Source: Nageia nagi (lineage: Eukaryota > Pinophyta). From it: a stretch of DNA of 64,000 bases. Where the stretch lies: positions 26,598,001 to 26,662,000 of the forward strand of contig JBITNC010000002.1 in the NCBI GenBank assembly GCA_050084985.1. Direction: 5' to 3'. This document shows, in pieces, positions 23,345-36,173 of the stretch. Made by a program: the position numbers and the translations under genes. The notes beneath the pieces are model-generated. The model had not been told where the DNA came from. It saw only the letters and a program-made list of their open reading frames with translations, and made no database searches. Positions within the stretch are counted from its first letter, which is position 1. Every line of letters starts with the position of its first letter.

Positions 23345-24010
23345 TTTTTTATAATGATTGAACTTCTTCTTGAAAGGAGTTTTGGTTACTTTTAGAGCAA
23401 TGTTAATATCTTTTGGAGAAGAGATCAACACCTTTTTATTAAAGGTTTCCTCATGCTTCAAAAGGAGCCTAGAAAGATTCTCAAGGGAGAATACTTCTTT
23501 ATCATCATGCCTAGTCTCAATTACCATCACAAAGTTATCAAACTTTGAAAAAAGGCTTTAAAGAATGATGAAGACCATGAACTCATCGTTGATCCAATTG
23601 CACCCACAAGAAATAAGTTGGATCTTAAGGTCAATGATTTTATTCAAGTAAATGAAAACATGTTCATATTCCCTTTAATGATATTGAATTAACTTTTGAA
23701 GAATAGTGAACCTTATTGAAAACTTAGATCCAAAGTAGATTTTTTTAAATTTATCCCAAGCTTCCTTTATTGAGGTTGATGATGAAATCATAAGAAGCAC
23801 ATTATTTGACACTGTATGGAAAATCATGCAGGTTGCCAATGTATTCTTCATGTTGTAGGCTTCAAGTGCCTTCTCATCTATAGGAGCAATAAGGTTCTCA
23901 TTCACTATTTGCTAAAGCTTCCTTACTTGCAATTCAGCTCTCATTCGAGGTTCTCAAATACCAAAGTTAGAATCATCAAGAATGTGCTTGGGTAAGAAGG
24001 TATCTTCCAT
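23345..24010 (-). pseudogene. Copia gag, truncated (element B)
   Basis: It starts at ATG 24010-24008 (MEDTFLPKHILDDSNFGI), which matches the gag start of C and E (MVETFIPKHIL). It follows the copia gag domain through GCGCNWINDEFMVFIIL near 23570-23610 and MVIETRHDDKE to TPFKKKFNHYK, just before the zinc knuckle. Stops interrupt it, for example in RKL*QIV and QYH*REY. The start codon is preceded by TGTAG, as in the other copies (a possible splice acceptor). Confidence 0.85.
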
Positions 24011-26832
24011 TTGCTACACAAGAATGTGAAAATAATAAGCATGTGATCTAAAACAACATTATATGTTTAATTTTAATCCAAGTAAATCAATCATACATGA
24101 TAAATTTAGTAAAAGGACATGCTTAACTTATTTCACAAGTGCAAATGTTTATAATAGAAATTCAAATATACATCCCATGTACCCAACACTTTTGTTATCA
24201 CCAAAAATTATAGATGTAGAGTGATATTATTTAGGTTTTTTTCTTATCTAAAATTAAGCTTTCACTTGGATGCTTACAATGGAGCTCAGGTACTACCAAT
24301 CTTCAATAAGTTTACCTTGGGTAGTAATATACTCTCACAAGAAGTACCTACTATTTTTTAACATTATAATGTATATTAGATCAGCCAAATTATTAATTTT
24401 GATTAGATTTTAAGTTATCCTCCTAGGTTATTAGGATAATCCCTGAATGAACGTGTGGACATGTGTTATCACTACACACATGCTTATCCACCTATTGGAG
24501 TTATATCAAGACCAACAGAGGATTTAAGGGCAATTGAGAAGTGCAAACTTTTCACCATTTGGATTATCGGATTAAAGGCTCCAATCTACCTATCCTCACC
24601 TTGTGGCTCCCCAAACAAGTCATGTTGTAGAATGTACATACGGATGTGTTCATTTTAAGGGGTTGCTTAATCAGTGTTTATGATTTTTGCATAAATAAAG
24701 CAAAAGTGTGAAACATGAAGTAAAATGCATAAATGAAACATCATCCATTTGAAATCTAGAACCTAAGAGTCCAATGGGTTTTGTTTACCAACCCCTAAAG
24801 TACATATTTACATCATTCCTTATTTTGCACAAGTCCATGCCATACTTTGCATAAGGAAGAAAAAGATAAGGAGTAAAAAAAATGCATTATCCCATAACTT
24901 AAAAAAATTAAATAGAAAGCATGCATCATTCCTATAAAAGAATTAAGTAATAAGCATGCATTATTCCTACACATGAACAATTCCATTCATAAAGAATTTA
25001 AAGCAAACACTTAAGAGGCATAAACATACATCATTTCCTTAATTTGCATAAGTCTATCTATCACTTTGCATAAAGAATAAATCATCATTTCCATAGTTTG
25101 TATTCTTATTCAAAAAAGTAACTTAAGGAAAATACTTAAGAAGTGTCCAATATAGGTATTTTAAGTAAAGAATTCACACAAGATTCCCCTTTTTTACTTA
25201 AAATATGATTCCTTTAATAGTATCATTGCAATTTTTAACCTTAGGAAAAAAAATTTATTACTTTTACCTAAGTAATATTTACCAAAGTAAATTGCAATGT
25301 AATTAAGGCAAAAGAAACTTGTAAATATTCCTCTTAGAAGGCTTAGCTATAAAATTTTACTTTTAAAAAATACTTTGCAACTTCAAGATAATTTGGCTAA
25401 GTAAAATTAATAATTTTGTCATACTAATTTAAAATTTCTTCAACTAGAAAAAATAAATAAGCCATCATTACTTAACCATAAATTTTGCAAAAATAAATGA
25501 GAGGAGAAACCTACACTCCACTTTATGCATTTAATGTGATAGATAAACCCACACTCGACCTAAATGCACTAATTTTACCATCAAATTTAATGCTTTTCTT
25601 TTTGCATTTTTACTCCACGCAAAAACCTAATTTAAAGCATGTCATGATGGAAAAAAATTTGCTTGTAAAAAGCAAAACATAGTTAATGCCTAAAAAGAAA
25701 TGCAACCACCAAGACATTAATGAAGAAGGTATATGTGGATTAAAAACAAGAGAAAAAATGCAAGTTATGTAAGGAAGAGGGTTTAGTGGAGCGAGGCTGA
25801 ACAGAAAGAGTGATCGCGAAAAAAAAAAAGATGGATAGAGCTGCACAGGGAGTGGAGGCAAGGGCTGAGAAGCAACAGAAGGACTGTGTTAAACACAAAA
25901 TTGGGGGCATTAGTTGATACAATAGGCAATCAACAAAGAAAACAACAAAAAATGCGTTGAGAGGACCGTGAGCAGTTTGAGAGAGCCGCATGAGGCTAAG
26001 CGGCCCTTATTATTATTAATGATATGGATTCCATACCTCCTTTGCATGTACAATGGTTACTGGTGGTATCCTTCTAACACGTCGACGCTCCACAGGCATA
26101 TGCATATTCACATTGTGCTTAGGAGAAGAGTTGCGCTGAGAATAGGCAGATGAGAGAGAGGGGCGGGTTTGGTCAGCTAGTAGCTATTCGACCTCCCCCC
26201 TTTGAAACATTGAAAAACACAAAATATTTTAATATAGGTAGACTCTTCTAAAAGTCCCCTCCTTTTCCCCTTTTTTTTTATATAAACTCTCTCATGCAAA
26301 TATTGTAATAAAAAAATGTATTAGAAAAGAAATTAATTACTTTCATTATATTTTACACTACAATTGTGTAATAAGAAAGTATTTGTAAAAAATGTAAATT
26401 TAACTATAATATATTATTGTTATTTTAATCAAAAAAATTGCATTTAACAAAATGGTGTTAGTAATAATATAGCAATAATATGTAACATATATACTTATTT
26501 CAAAAAAATGTATTATATGAAAAAAATGTCATTTTTGTATATTAACCCTTTTTTAAAAAAAATTGTAGCAATTAAAAAATTGCAAGTAACATAGAGGGTT
26601 AGTAAAAAGAATTATAACTTTGTTAGCCAAATTATTATTTTTTTAAACAAAAAGATTAACACATAGCAAGTAATATGTTAGTAGCATAATGCAATAATCC
26701 ATAAAATAACCAAGGAGGAGGAAATTTATACCTTCTTTTAGTTTTACTTCACCAATGGAGTGTAAGATGAGGAATGAAGAAAGATCACCAAGATGTTGAA
26801 GAAGAGCTTCCACATCATGCTCTGATACCAAA
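24011..26832 (-). other. Long leader of element B
   Basis: It has the same plan as the A2 leader: a conserved block (about 24215-24665), an AT-rich stretch with AAGCATGCAT words, a GC-richer block at about 25690-26205 that I cannot match to the blocks of A2, C or E, then AT-rich GTTAGTA-type sequence and the conserved GAAGAGCTTCCAC next to the PBS. Small open frames in it look accidental. Confidence 0.72.
26819..26830 (-). other. Primer binding site for tRNA-iMet (element B)
   Basis: The minus strand reads TGGTATCAGAGC, a perfect complement to the 3' end of plant initiator-Met tRNA, two bases inside the LTR. It confirms the orientation of B. Confidence 0.92.
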
Positions 26833-27333
26833 TGAAAGGATTGAACTATAACAGATACAATCCTAAATGATCAAGATCTCATGGAAGCTCAAACTCACAT
26901 CAAAATAACTCAAGAATACAATCTCACAAAATGAATCAAGAGATAAAGTAGTTCCTCCAACTAGGAGTACGTCCACTAACTAGACTTTATTTTATTCACA
27001 AATATGAACCTCTTACAATTCTCCTAATCTCATCTCTTAAACACTATACTATATCATAACTTTATTTCAGAAATTGGTGAGTGATTACAAAGAGGGGGTC
27101 ATATATTTATAAGTCAAAATCCCCCTTTAGATCATCCTTTTAACCAATGTACAAAAGCATGACATGCATCTCCCTTTTACCCAAGGGGCATGCTCATGAC
27201 ATGGAGTGTAAGACAAGTTACATTATCATATTCACTTAAATACTTAAGGTATCTAATGATACCCTTAAGTATTAGTGAATTTAAAATGAGGATTATTATA
27301 AAACCTTTACAATAATGCATTATACATTCCAAC
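26833..27333 (-). repeat. 5' LTR of element B
   Basis: 501 bp in reverse orientation, with TGAAAGGATTGAAC at the inner end and ATTCCAACA at the outer end. It resembles the Z/A subfamily. The U3 palindrome is near 27233-27275. Just outside lies G followed by ATGGATA (27335-27341); ATGGATA also directly precedes the A1 LTR at 10371-10377. Confidence 0.9.
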
Positions 27334-27384
27334 AGATGGATATGATCACATTAACATGGAAGTGTTGGATTCTTGAACCAAATC

Positions 27385-27630
27385 TTAGAGGATTGCAAAG
27401 AAGTGGAATCCCAAGCTTTATCACTACAAGATAAAGAAACTATTTTTGGAAACAACTTCTTTGTTGTTCCAACTTGTGATAGACCTCCTAATGATGGTAT
27501 TATGGTTTAAAGAATGAAAGAATTAGATTCCACAACTTGTGTGCCCCTTCTTGGTCCAAAGTTAAATGGCAACTATGTCAAGTTATTTATTTGTGGTTGT
27601 AGAGTTTTAGAGATGTTTCTAATTCTATTC
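27385..27630 (+). pseudogene. Unrecognised coding remnant
   Basis: One frame runs about 80 codons with a single internal stop in very AT-rich surroundings. It starts LEDCKEVESQALSLQDKE and contains FFVVPTCDRPPNDG and GPKLNGNYVKLF. The composition looks protein-like, but I do not recognise a family. It lies between the LTR of B and the gypsy LTR. It could be part of an unknown transposon gene or host gene remnant, or chance. Confidence 0.35.
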
Positions 27631-27683
27631 TAAAAATGATGGGAGAACATAATTGTGATAGAACTTGATAATCCTTCCCATCC

Positions 27684-29246
27684 TATAGACACCTAAAAAC
27701 CATATATTTTGAGCATTTACCATAATTTGAGTATAAATTATCAACATGATCAAATCTATTCAAAATAGGATCAACATTGCATTCGATCGATCAATTGGCT
27801 AATCAGCCTAACAATCTTGAGAGCTTCACAATCTACCTATCAATAAATATAGAATATCAATAAAAGGGTGATTTGTGACATCATTTTCATTATGATACCA
27901 CTTGATCTTGACCATTTTGATTTCTTTCTTAACATTGTAGAGCACTAATACAAGAACTTGAGAAATTGAGCACTTATTCAACTATTTATTAGGGTTTTAG
28001 AGAAATCCACCTTTTATGAGCTATAACAAGGTGTTCTCACCCCATCCCATGGTGGATTGAGGTATCTTTGACATTGTTTATCATATTAATAGGAATGGGT
28101 CTCTATCTTTCACATGATTGTAGGTCTTAGGTGCATTTAGAGCTTTCTTGGAAAATTCTTGGAGCTATTGTATCCTTACTTAGCATATATGTACTTTATC
28201 TTTCATTTATATGCATATAGAGTGCATTTAGTGTAATTCCATCCTAGGTATTTAGGCTAGCTTATGGTTTTATCATAATTGAGCATACCCATCTTGTCAT
28301 TTAGAATTATCATTACGTTTTAGCTTTGTGGCATTCTTATTTGTTCATACAGATTATTTTGATCATTCTAAGGTTTGAACATAGTTTCATATCTTAAGGT
28401 TTTAGCAAGTATCTTTATTTCAAAATATTTTATTAGAATTAAACATACCCTTTATCATTGTTTAGCATTATATAAGAAATTATTTTTTGGGTATTGTTAA
28501 TTACTCATGTGTTGTATTTAGATGATTTTCTTGATTTATTCTATAACACCTTGGCATATCCTATCATTTTAGCATATATTTATCATTATCTTTAGCATAC
28601 TTATCAAACATTATCTCTAAAACATCATTAACATAGCATTATCAAGTCATTAGCATAACATATCATTACACATTGCATCATAGACAACTTTATGCTTTAT
28701 ACCATCCTCTTGAATAAAGATAAGGGGGCCTACATGCGCTTGTTATAAGGTTTACCTAACTTCTTGGTCTCTAGCGTCTCAAGGGCCTAGAGTTTAAGGT
28801 TCCCTTAACACATCTTATTTTGCACAGTTCTTAGATTAATCAAGATATATAAGTGTAAAAAGATAAAGGATCATTCATCTCTATCCCTTATCTTTGTCAA
28901 TTTATCACATCATATAATCAATAGCATGCTCTTGTTGTTACCTTTCTTAGAATAGTTAGTTAGGTAATATTTTGAATTATCCAAATAATTTAGCCTCATA
29001 AAATGGAAATCATGGTGGGACCTTATGGTTCGTGTTGTCATCAAAATTGAGAGGAGTTTTCTTAACCATAACCTTAATTTTGGGGACTTCTAATTTTATA
29101 CATCTCCCTTATATTTTTGCAAAGTATGTTACAGATTCCTACTATGTTTTTCAAGATACCCTACTAATATCAGTCAAAACATAATATGCAAATCTCAAAG
29201 TTTGATTCATCACAGATCTTTGATTGGATTGTTTGGTCCTATTTTT
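27684..29246 (+). repeat. 5' LTR of gypsy-like element F (and adjoining sequence)
   Basis: Matches to 51921-53205 include GAGCATTTAC (27711), CCAATTGGCTAATCA-like words near 27800, GGAGCTATTGTATCCTT near 28160 and GCATATAGAGTGCATTTAG near 28203. Similarity fades near 28970, so the true LTR end may lie between there and the C insertion at 29247. Short blocks of CATTATCATT words appear towards the end. Confidence 0.65.
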
Positions 29247-29728
29247 TGAAGGATTTGAATTAAATCTAAACAAATCCTCAAGGACCTAAGACTAAGAAAC
29301 TCAATCATACACAAGATAACACAATCACACAAGATAACACAAGTGTAATGTGGTTCCTCCCTCCTTGGGAGTACATCCACAACTAGTATCTCAATTCTCG
29401 AGTATGCCTCTCTTACAACTATACTCTTTCTCTCCTACACAACTAGTAGAGTAATCTTACTCCAAAAACTTAGTTTTGTTACAAGAGGAGAGACCCTCTA
29501 TTTATAGCTTGAGAGCACCTCCCTAACCTCCCTTTAACCTAAGGGTAAGGTTAGGGTTACAATAAATGTATCACCTAACTTTAACCTACCAACTAACCAC
29601 TTGGTAAATTCAAAGTCTTCATATTAAAGAATTCAATTAATCTCTTAAGGTATCTACATACCCTTAAGTGATTAATTGAATTTACAAAGAGTTTAGATAT
29701 TCACAATATTTCATTACAAATTCTAACA
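29247..29728 (-). repeat. 3' LTR of element C
   Basis: 482 bp, from TGAAGGATTTGAAT to ATTCTAACA, bounded inside by the polypurine tract complement CTCCCCCTTAATGCAAT. The U3 palindrome CTTAAGGTAT-CTAC-ATACCCTTAAG is near 29645-29670. The TATA box is on the minus strand (plus strand CTCTATTTATAGC near 29507-29519). Confidence 0.92.
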
Positions 29729-30551
29729 CTCCCCCTTAATGCAATATTGGGATAGAGCATAGAAGAGAGAAGAGAGAGAGTAAGAGAGAGTTCTCCTCCA
29801 TAAAGATACAAGTGGAGATGAGAACATTTACATATTTGAGAATCTTTTTGAGAACTAGTATGAGACTCACTACATTACCATTTGATAAAAAATGGTTTAC
29901 AATACAATCATTAACCACAACTGGTTTCACTGTACATAGTAGTCGATCAACTTTAAGCTGACATGTGAGTCTCCATGAGCTTGCTTTCACAAGGTGAGTA
30001 ACCTGCATTTCTGAAGAAGATCCTGCATGTTACAAGCAACTTGTGAACAAAATCAGTTAGATGCATCATATATTCAAATAAGAGAATCAAATAATGCCAT
30101 CTTATAAATAACTGATCAATGGTGCACTATAAGCCATCATGGAGATGCCAAGCCATCACTCATAGTCACCTGTTGTATATAGACATGTGTTGATTTTTAA
30201 TAGAGCATAAAAATTGTACAACGAGTTTCTCACGCAGAGCAAACTCACCACGGAGGTATAGAATGTACAATAAGTTCGTCACGTAGAGCGAACTTACCAT
30301 GGAGGTATATTAATTATATGCTCAAAATTTGTACAACAAGTTTCTCACGCAGAGCAAACTTACCACGGATGTATAAATGTACAACATGTTTGTCACGCAG
30401 AGCAAACTTACCACTGAGGTATAAAATAATCAACACTCTATAACAACAATTGTATAACAAGTTTGTCACGTAGAGCAAACTTACCACGGAGGTATAGAAT
30501 GTACAATCAAACAGGCCTCTTAGAGGTGAAGTTGTCATCACTAACAAAAGT
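29729..30551 (-). other. 3' untranslated region and polypurine tract of C
   Basis: It begins with the polypurine tract (sense strand ATTGCATTAAGGGGGAG) next to the LTR and runs to the pol stop. It includes the hairpin array at about 30205-30510. It is nearly identical to the corresponding part of D. Confidence 0.8.
30205..30510 (-). repeat. Hairpin-unit tandem array of C
   Basis: Six copies of a unit of about 43-70 bases are present, with core GTACAACAAGTTTGTCACGC, then AGAGCAAACTTACC and ACGGAGGTATA. Arms seen are GAGTTT/AAACTC, AAGTTCG/CGAACTT and AAGTTTG/CAAACTT, each around the loop TCACGCAGAG or a close variant. One unit (ATGTTTG) has a mismatch. Confidence 0.88.
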
Positions 30552-33500
30552 TTAAACTTCACTCCCCCTTGAGGGCAACTTCACCAACCCGAGAGAATCC
30601 CTAAGCTTGCAGAACTGAGCTTCAGGAAGGGGCTTGGTGAACAAATCAACGGAGTTTTTAGTAGATGGACAATACTACAAGTGTATGATGTCATCTAGAA
30701 CCTTATCCCTGATAAAATGGGCTTGGATTTCCACATGTTTGGTTCTCTGATGGAACACAAGATTCTTAGCCAAAGAGATAGCCGATTGATTGTCTGACGA
30801 AATAAGAGATGGGCCATTTTGCTTATACCCAATTTCGTTCAAAAGATGCCTCAGCCAAATAGCATCTTGGGTGGCAACAGACATGGCTCGATATTCGGCT
30901 TCAATGGTAGAAAGAGTCACAGTAGGTTGCTTCTTAGAAGCCCAAGAGATAGCACCTGAACCAATGCTAAACACATAAGCAGAGGTTGACTTCCTATCAT
31001 CTCTATCTCCCCCATAATCAGAATCTGAGAACCTTGAGAGAATAATCAAGGGCATTTTGGAATACTTAAGAGCAAGATCCTTTGTCCCTGTGACATACCT
31101 CAAGATTTGCTTAACAGCATTAAGCTGTTCAACATATGGTTTTTGCATGAATCGTGCCATCAGATTCACTACAAAGGTAATATCAAGTCGAGAGATAGTC
31201 AGATACAGAATACTACCAATCAATTACCTATAAGCTATAGCATCAGCCAACTGAGAATCTGAGCTAGTGATACAATGATTCCAGGAGAAATAGGTATTAC
31301 AGCATATTTACACTCCTCCATTCCAAACATTTTCAAGATGTCTGATATATACTTAGATTGACTAAGATAAGTACAATCTTTGTGTTGGTATACTTGCATC
31401 CCAAGATAGTAATACAGTAGACCGAGATCAGTCATTTCAAATGTTGCCTTCAGTTTGGAGATGCACTCTTGGATGATTTCAATATTATTGCCAGTTATGA
31501 GAAGATTATCCACATAAAGGAGAATTAAGACCACATATTTTCCTTAATTGAGTACATAGAGATCGGAATCTGAGAAGCACTTGGAAAAACCAATATCTGC
31601 AAAAAATCCTAAATTTTCTTGTACCATGCTCTAGGTGCTTGCTTAAGTCCATACAAAGACTTCTTTAGCTTACACACAAGAGACTCTTTTCCTTCTAAAA
31701 TAAATCCTTCTGGTTGATTCATGTAGATTTCAACATCCAAGTCACCATTGAGAAATGCACTCTTGACATTAAGTTGAAAAGCTTTCCATCCTTGAGATGC
31801 AAAAAGAGCAAGGATTATTTTGACAGTAGGCATCTTGGCCATAGGAGCAAAGGTTTCCTCATAATCAATACCATATTTTTGAGTGAATCCTTTGGCCACT
31901 AACCTTGCTTTGTATTTTTTAATTTTTCCATCAGAATTGTACTTGACCTTGTATATCCATTTATTGCCAATCACATTTTTCTCATTGGGATAAGGAACCA
32001 AATCCCAAGTTTCATTTTTCATGAGTGCCTCATACTCAACTTTCATAGCTTCCATCCAACACTCTTGCTTGGAAGCTTCTTTGAAGGTTGATGGCTCATG
32101 CGTATTATCAATTTTGGCAAATAAAGAGTTATTCAAGGTCATACTCCTTGTAATTCTCTATGCTAGAGAATTTTGCTCTTGTGGTGACTTCCCTACATGA
32201 TCATCCAACCAGTTAGGTGCAGGCAAAGAATCATCTGTATCAGACACCTCAGCATGAGAGGTCGTATCCTCAGAAAGTTCATTGAACTTGACATCCCTAG
32301 AAATAAAGACTATTTTATGGGATGAGGAGTAGAGCCTGTAACCTCTATGCTGATTATCATACCCCACAAAGATGCATTTTTTTGATCATTTATCTAGCTT
32401 CTTTCTTTTCTCTGAGGTAATGAAGGCAAATGCATCACAACCGAAGACCCTAAAGTGTGAGAGGTTAGGTTTCTTTCCTGTCCATGCTTCATATGAAGTT
32501 TTACCTTTAACTACTTTAGTAGGACACCTTTTTAGGGTGTGAATAGTAGTGTGAACAGCTTCTCCCCATAAGAAACTAGGAAGGTTACCCAACATGCATC
32601 TTGCCATTTCCATAATTGTGCGATTCTTCCTTTTAGCAACTCCATTTTGCTGAGGGGTGTAAGGGATTGTGAATTCCCATTTGATCCCATGTTTAACATA
32701 ATAGTCGTTAAACTCATTACTATTATACTCACCCCCATTATCAGATCTCAGCATCTTGATCTTAAAATTAGTTTGATTTTCAACAAGAGCCTTGAAGTCT
32801 TTAAACCTGTCAAAAGTTTGATCCTTGTGCTCAAGTAGATAACCAAATGTCATCCTACTGAAGTCATCAATGAAGGTCAAAACATAAGAAGCTCCCCCTA
32901 GGAACTTAGTCTGAAAAGGACCCATCAAATCTGAATGCACAAGCTGAAGAGGACAAGTAGCCTGAGTTGTCTTATCTTTTTCAAACTTTTGCCTATTCAT
33001 CTTTCCTAGAATGCACCTTTCACAAAGACCAATTGTGGGTGTAATATTAGGTAAACCTTTCACAAGTTCTTGAGTTTCATATCTTGAATACTTTTATGGT
33101 TAAGGTGCCCTAATCATTGATGCCAAAGATTACCCTTTGAACAAACATTTGTAGCAAGACAAATCTTTGAAGGTACTTGATCCACAATATAAAGGTCATC
33201 CTTTACTGATCCTTTCATCAAGGTGGCAAGTCCTTTCTTAACACACTAGGAGTGTGAGGTAAACTCAAATGAGTATCCTTTTTTTGTAATCTGAATTACG
33301 GAGATGAGATTCATCCTTAGTTTAGGCACATAAAAGACATTATCAAGAGTCTTTCCATGAATCTTCACAGTCCCTATTCCTTGAACATCAAGGAATGTAT
33401 TATCACCTATCACAACTGCATCCTTTTTGTACTTATGAAAGTTTTCAAACTTATCCTTTTCATAACACATGTGATTAGTGCATCCTGAATCAACAATCCA

Positions 33501-34466
33501 ATCATTCGAAATAGTTTGAGTCATTGAGTAGTAGGAAACAGTAGCAGTATACTTGTTCTTCTTTCTATTATTGAAATTTCTCACATTTGCATTTCCCTTG
33601 CCTTTTTGAGCAAATTTCTTTTTGCGACAATCATACTCTTTGTGCCCAAAGATGCCACAAAAGTTACAATTTCCATCAAACTTTTCCTGAGGTGTTGGAT
33701 TGCTTGATCCAACTTTGTCATTCCTTTGCCTGTAGTTGCCATTATTGTTGTCCTTTTTGTCATACTTCCTGAAGGTAGATGAGGACTTGTTATCTTTGAA
33801 TTTATAATGTTTGAACTTTTTCTTGAAAGCAGTTTTGGTTGCTCCTAGAGCAATGCTATTATCCTTTGGAGAAAGGTTCAACATTTTCTTGTTCAAAGTT
33901 TCCTCATGCTTCAGAAGGAGTTTAGAAAGGTTATCAAGTGCGATGACATCTTCTTCATCATCGAGCCTTGTTTCCATAACCGTGAAAAAGTTACTAAACT
34001 TTGTAGTGAGGCTTTGAAGAATGATGAAGACCATGAACTCATCATTGATCCAGTTACACCCACAACCAACCAGTTGTGTCCTAAGGTCAATGATTTTATT
34101 CAAGTAGATGGAGGCACTTTCATCTTCACTTTGTTGATATTGCAACAACTTTTGTAGAATGGTGAACCTCCTTGAAAACTTGGACCCGAGGTAAATTTTC
34201 TTTAGCCTATCCCAAGCTTCCTTTGCTGATGTTGATGAAGAAATCATGAGAAGGATGTCATTTGAAATTGCACGATAAATCATTGAAGTTGCTAACTCAT
34301 TCTTTGAGTTGTATACTTCAAGAGCCTTCTCATCGGTAGGAGCAACCAAGTCTTCACTAATTGTCTGCCATAGCTTCCTTGCTTGTAACTCGGCTTTCAT
34401 ACAAGGTTCCCATATTCCAAAGTTGGAATCATCAAGTATATGCTTGGGAATGAAGGTTTCAACCAT
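30552..34466 (-). pseudogene. Copia gag-pol of element C, broken
   Basis: The likely start is ATG 34466-34464 (MVETFIPKHILDDSNFG); an upstream in-frame ATG exists, but the family starts here. Gag is followed by an intact zinc knuckle (CNFCGIFGHKEYDC, CX2CX4HX4C), protease (DWIVDSGCTNHMC), a TAG stop replacing Trp near 33246, a one-base deletion near 33075, and integrase with HSDLMGPF, RSDNGGEYNSNEF and a following KRKNR where E has ERKN. Then come a stop after KKLDK near 32386, RT with YVDN in place of YVDD near 31500, and RNase H (SDSDYGGDRDDRKST). It ends in SEV stop at 30552. The nearly complete domain set shows moderate age; it cannot make a polyprotein. Confidence 0.92.
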
Positions 34467-34468
34467 TG

Positions 34469-34925
34469 CTACAAAAAAGAGTAAATATGCAATAAGAATG
34501 CAAACTTTTACAATTTTCCATCTATACATATAAAACATCTAATAAGCAAACATGTCCCACATGTGCAAACTTATTAACCACGATCCTTAGAAGGATAAAG
34601 TTAGGGTTATTTTCTTGTATAGAATTAGGCCTTCACCTGGATGCCCGCAAGGTGGAGCCCAGGTACTACCAGTCCTCAACCAGTTCACCTTGGTCAGTAA
34701 TATACTCTCACAAGGAGAAGTACTAACTATTTTCCAAGGATCCGATGTATCTTGGATCGGCCATTTTAATTATCGTGATTACGATTTTCAGTTTTCCTCC
34801 TAGATTATCAGGATAATCCCTGAATGGACGTGCAGACATATGGTATCACTACACACATGCCTGTCCACCTAATAGAGTTATGTCCAATCCAACAGAGGTC
34901 TTAGGGGCAATTAAGACGGACTTAC
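34469..34925 (-). other. Possible leader intron of C (457 nt)
   Basis: On the minus strand G|GTAAGT begins at 34925, and a T-rich tract with TTTTTTGTAG ends at 34469, three bases before the gag ATG. Element E has the same pair 449 nt apart (47963 to 47515). The interval holds most of the block conserved in all leaders. Splicing is inferred from motifs only. Confidence 0.4.
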
Positions 34926-35675
34926 CACCACTTGGGTCTTTGGACTAAAAAGGCTCTAGTCTGCCCTGTCCTCACCTCGTGGCTCACCAAACAAGTCATG
35001 TTGTGGAAAAAATACATGCAGATGTATTCATTTTAGGGTTTACTTTCAAATTTTTGCGTATTGCAAGTATAAAGCAAATGTGCAAAAATATAAAGTAAAG
35101 TGAAAATACTCCATCCACACGAACTTGAAACCTTAAGAGTCCAATGGGTTTTGTACTAACCCCTAAAGGACTTTTACATTTTTCATATTTTTGCTCAAGT
35201 TCAAAAATAATGAATTTTACAAATGCTAAGTCCTATTTAGCATTAATCCATAACTTAAACATGTTATTATTCCATGACTTAAAATTAAGTAATAAACATG
35301 CATCATGCATTATCCAACTTAAAATTTTAAGTACTAAGCATGCTTGATTCCTAACAAGGTTAAGAGGCATGCATTTTAAACTTAGCATGCAAGATCTATT
35401 TAGCATGCAAGATCCATAAGTAAAAAATTATAAAAATCCCCCCCGTTTTTACTTAAAGTGCTAACAACTTGGATGCTAAAAAATGGTGTTTAAGTATGGT
35501 TCCTCCCTATTTTTCACTTAAGGGGTCATCCCTACAAAAGGGTCTTTGAAGTATCTAGTTTAAGTAAATATAACCTTTGTTTACTTAAAAAAGACTTAGG
35601 GAAAAAAAACCTTTAAATATTTAAGTTTGACCAAGGAAAAAAATCAAATCAAATTTGTAGTGGGTAAAAAAAAAT

Positions 35676-36173
35676 TGAAGGATTTGAACTAGATCTAAAC
35701 AAATCCTCTAGGACCTTAGACTAGGAAACTCAAGATAACACATCTATAATTCTAAGAACATCATTCACACAATATGACACCAATATAATGTGGTTCCTCC
35801 CTCCTTGGGAGTACATCCACAACTAGTTCTCTTATTCTCAAATCTATGTCTCTCTTACAACTATTCTCTAGCTCTCTCCTACACAACCAAGTAGAGTAAT
35901 CTTACTCAAAACTTAGATATGTTTACATGAGGAGAGGCCCTCTATTTATAGGTTGAGAGCACCTCCCTAACCTTCCTTTAACCCAAGGGTAAGGTTAGGG
36001 TTACATTAAATGTACCACCAAACTTCAACCTACCAACTAACTCCTTTGGTAAAGTCAAAGTCTATACATTACAGAATTCTATTAATCACTTAAGGTATCT
36101 ACATACCCTTAAGTGATTAATTGAATTTACAAGGAGTCTAGATATTCACAATATTTCATTACAAATTCTAACA
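35676..36173 (-). repeat. 3' LTR of element D
   Basis: 498 bp, from TGAAGGATTTGAACTAG to ATTCTAACA. The U3 palindrome at 36081-36121 is the longest here: ATTAATCACTTAAG + GTAT, loop CTAC, then ATAC + C + CTTAAGTGATTAAT, 18 paired bases with one bulged C. Confidence 0.93.
36081..36121. promoter_or_regulatory. U3 palindrome of the C/D/E subfamily
   Basis: Arms of 14 bases (ATTAATCACTTAAG and its exact complement at 36108-36121) plus four inner pairs GTAT/ATAC surround CTAC. It is a counterpart of the A2 palindrome at 12699-12732 with a different flanking sequence but preserved pairing. Confidence 0.65.

Larger units (their letters stand above)
23345..27333 (-). mobile_element. 5' half of Ty1/copia element B (head-on to A1)
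   Basis: On the minus strand this has a 5' LTR (26833-27333), a perfect PBS, a 2.8-kb leader and gag, cut at about 23345 within gag after FKKKFNHYK. Everything downstream is missing. Instead the plus-strand 3' region of A1 abuts, so the 10378-27333 segment has the same LTR end (U3 start) facing outwards on both sides. Either B is a separate truncated insertion, or A1 and B came in as one rearranged molecule. Confidence 0.82.

Noticed and set aside
25610-25991. Two hydrophobic open frames on the minus strand
   Set aside because: Overlapping frames of biased composition in the leader of B, with no family similarity and no counterpart in A2, C or E.
35983-36003. TTAGGG-containing words (AAGGTTAGGGTTAC) in LTRs, telomere-like
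   Set aside because: Only one or two units, present at the same place in every C/D/E LTR. It is part of the LTR, not a telomeric tract.
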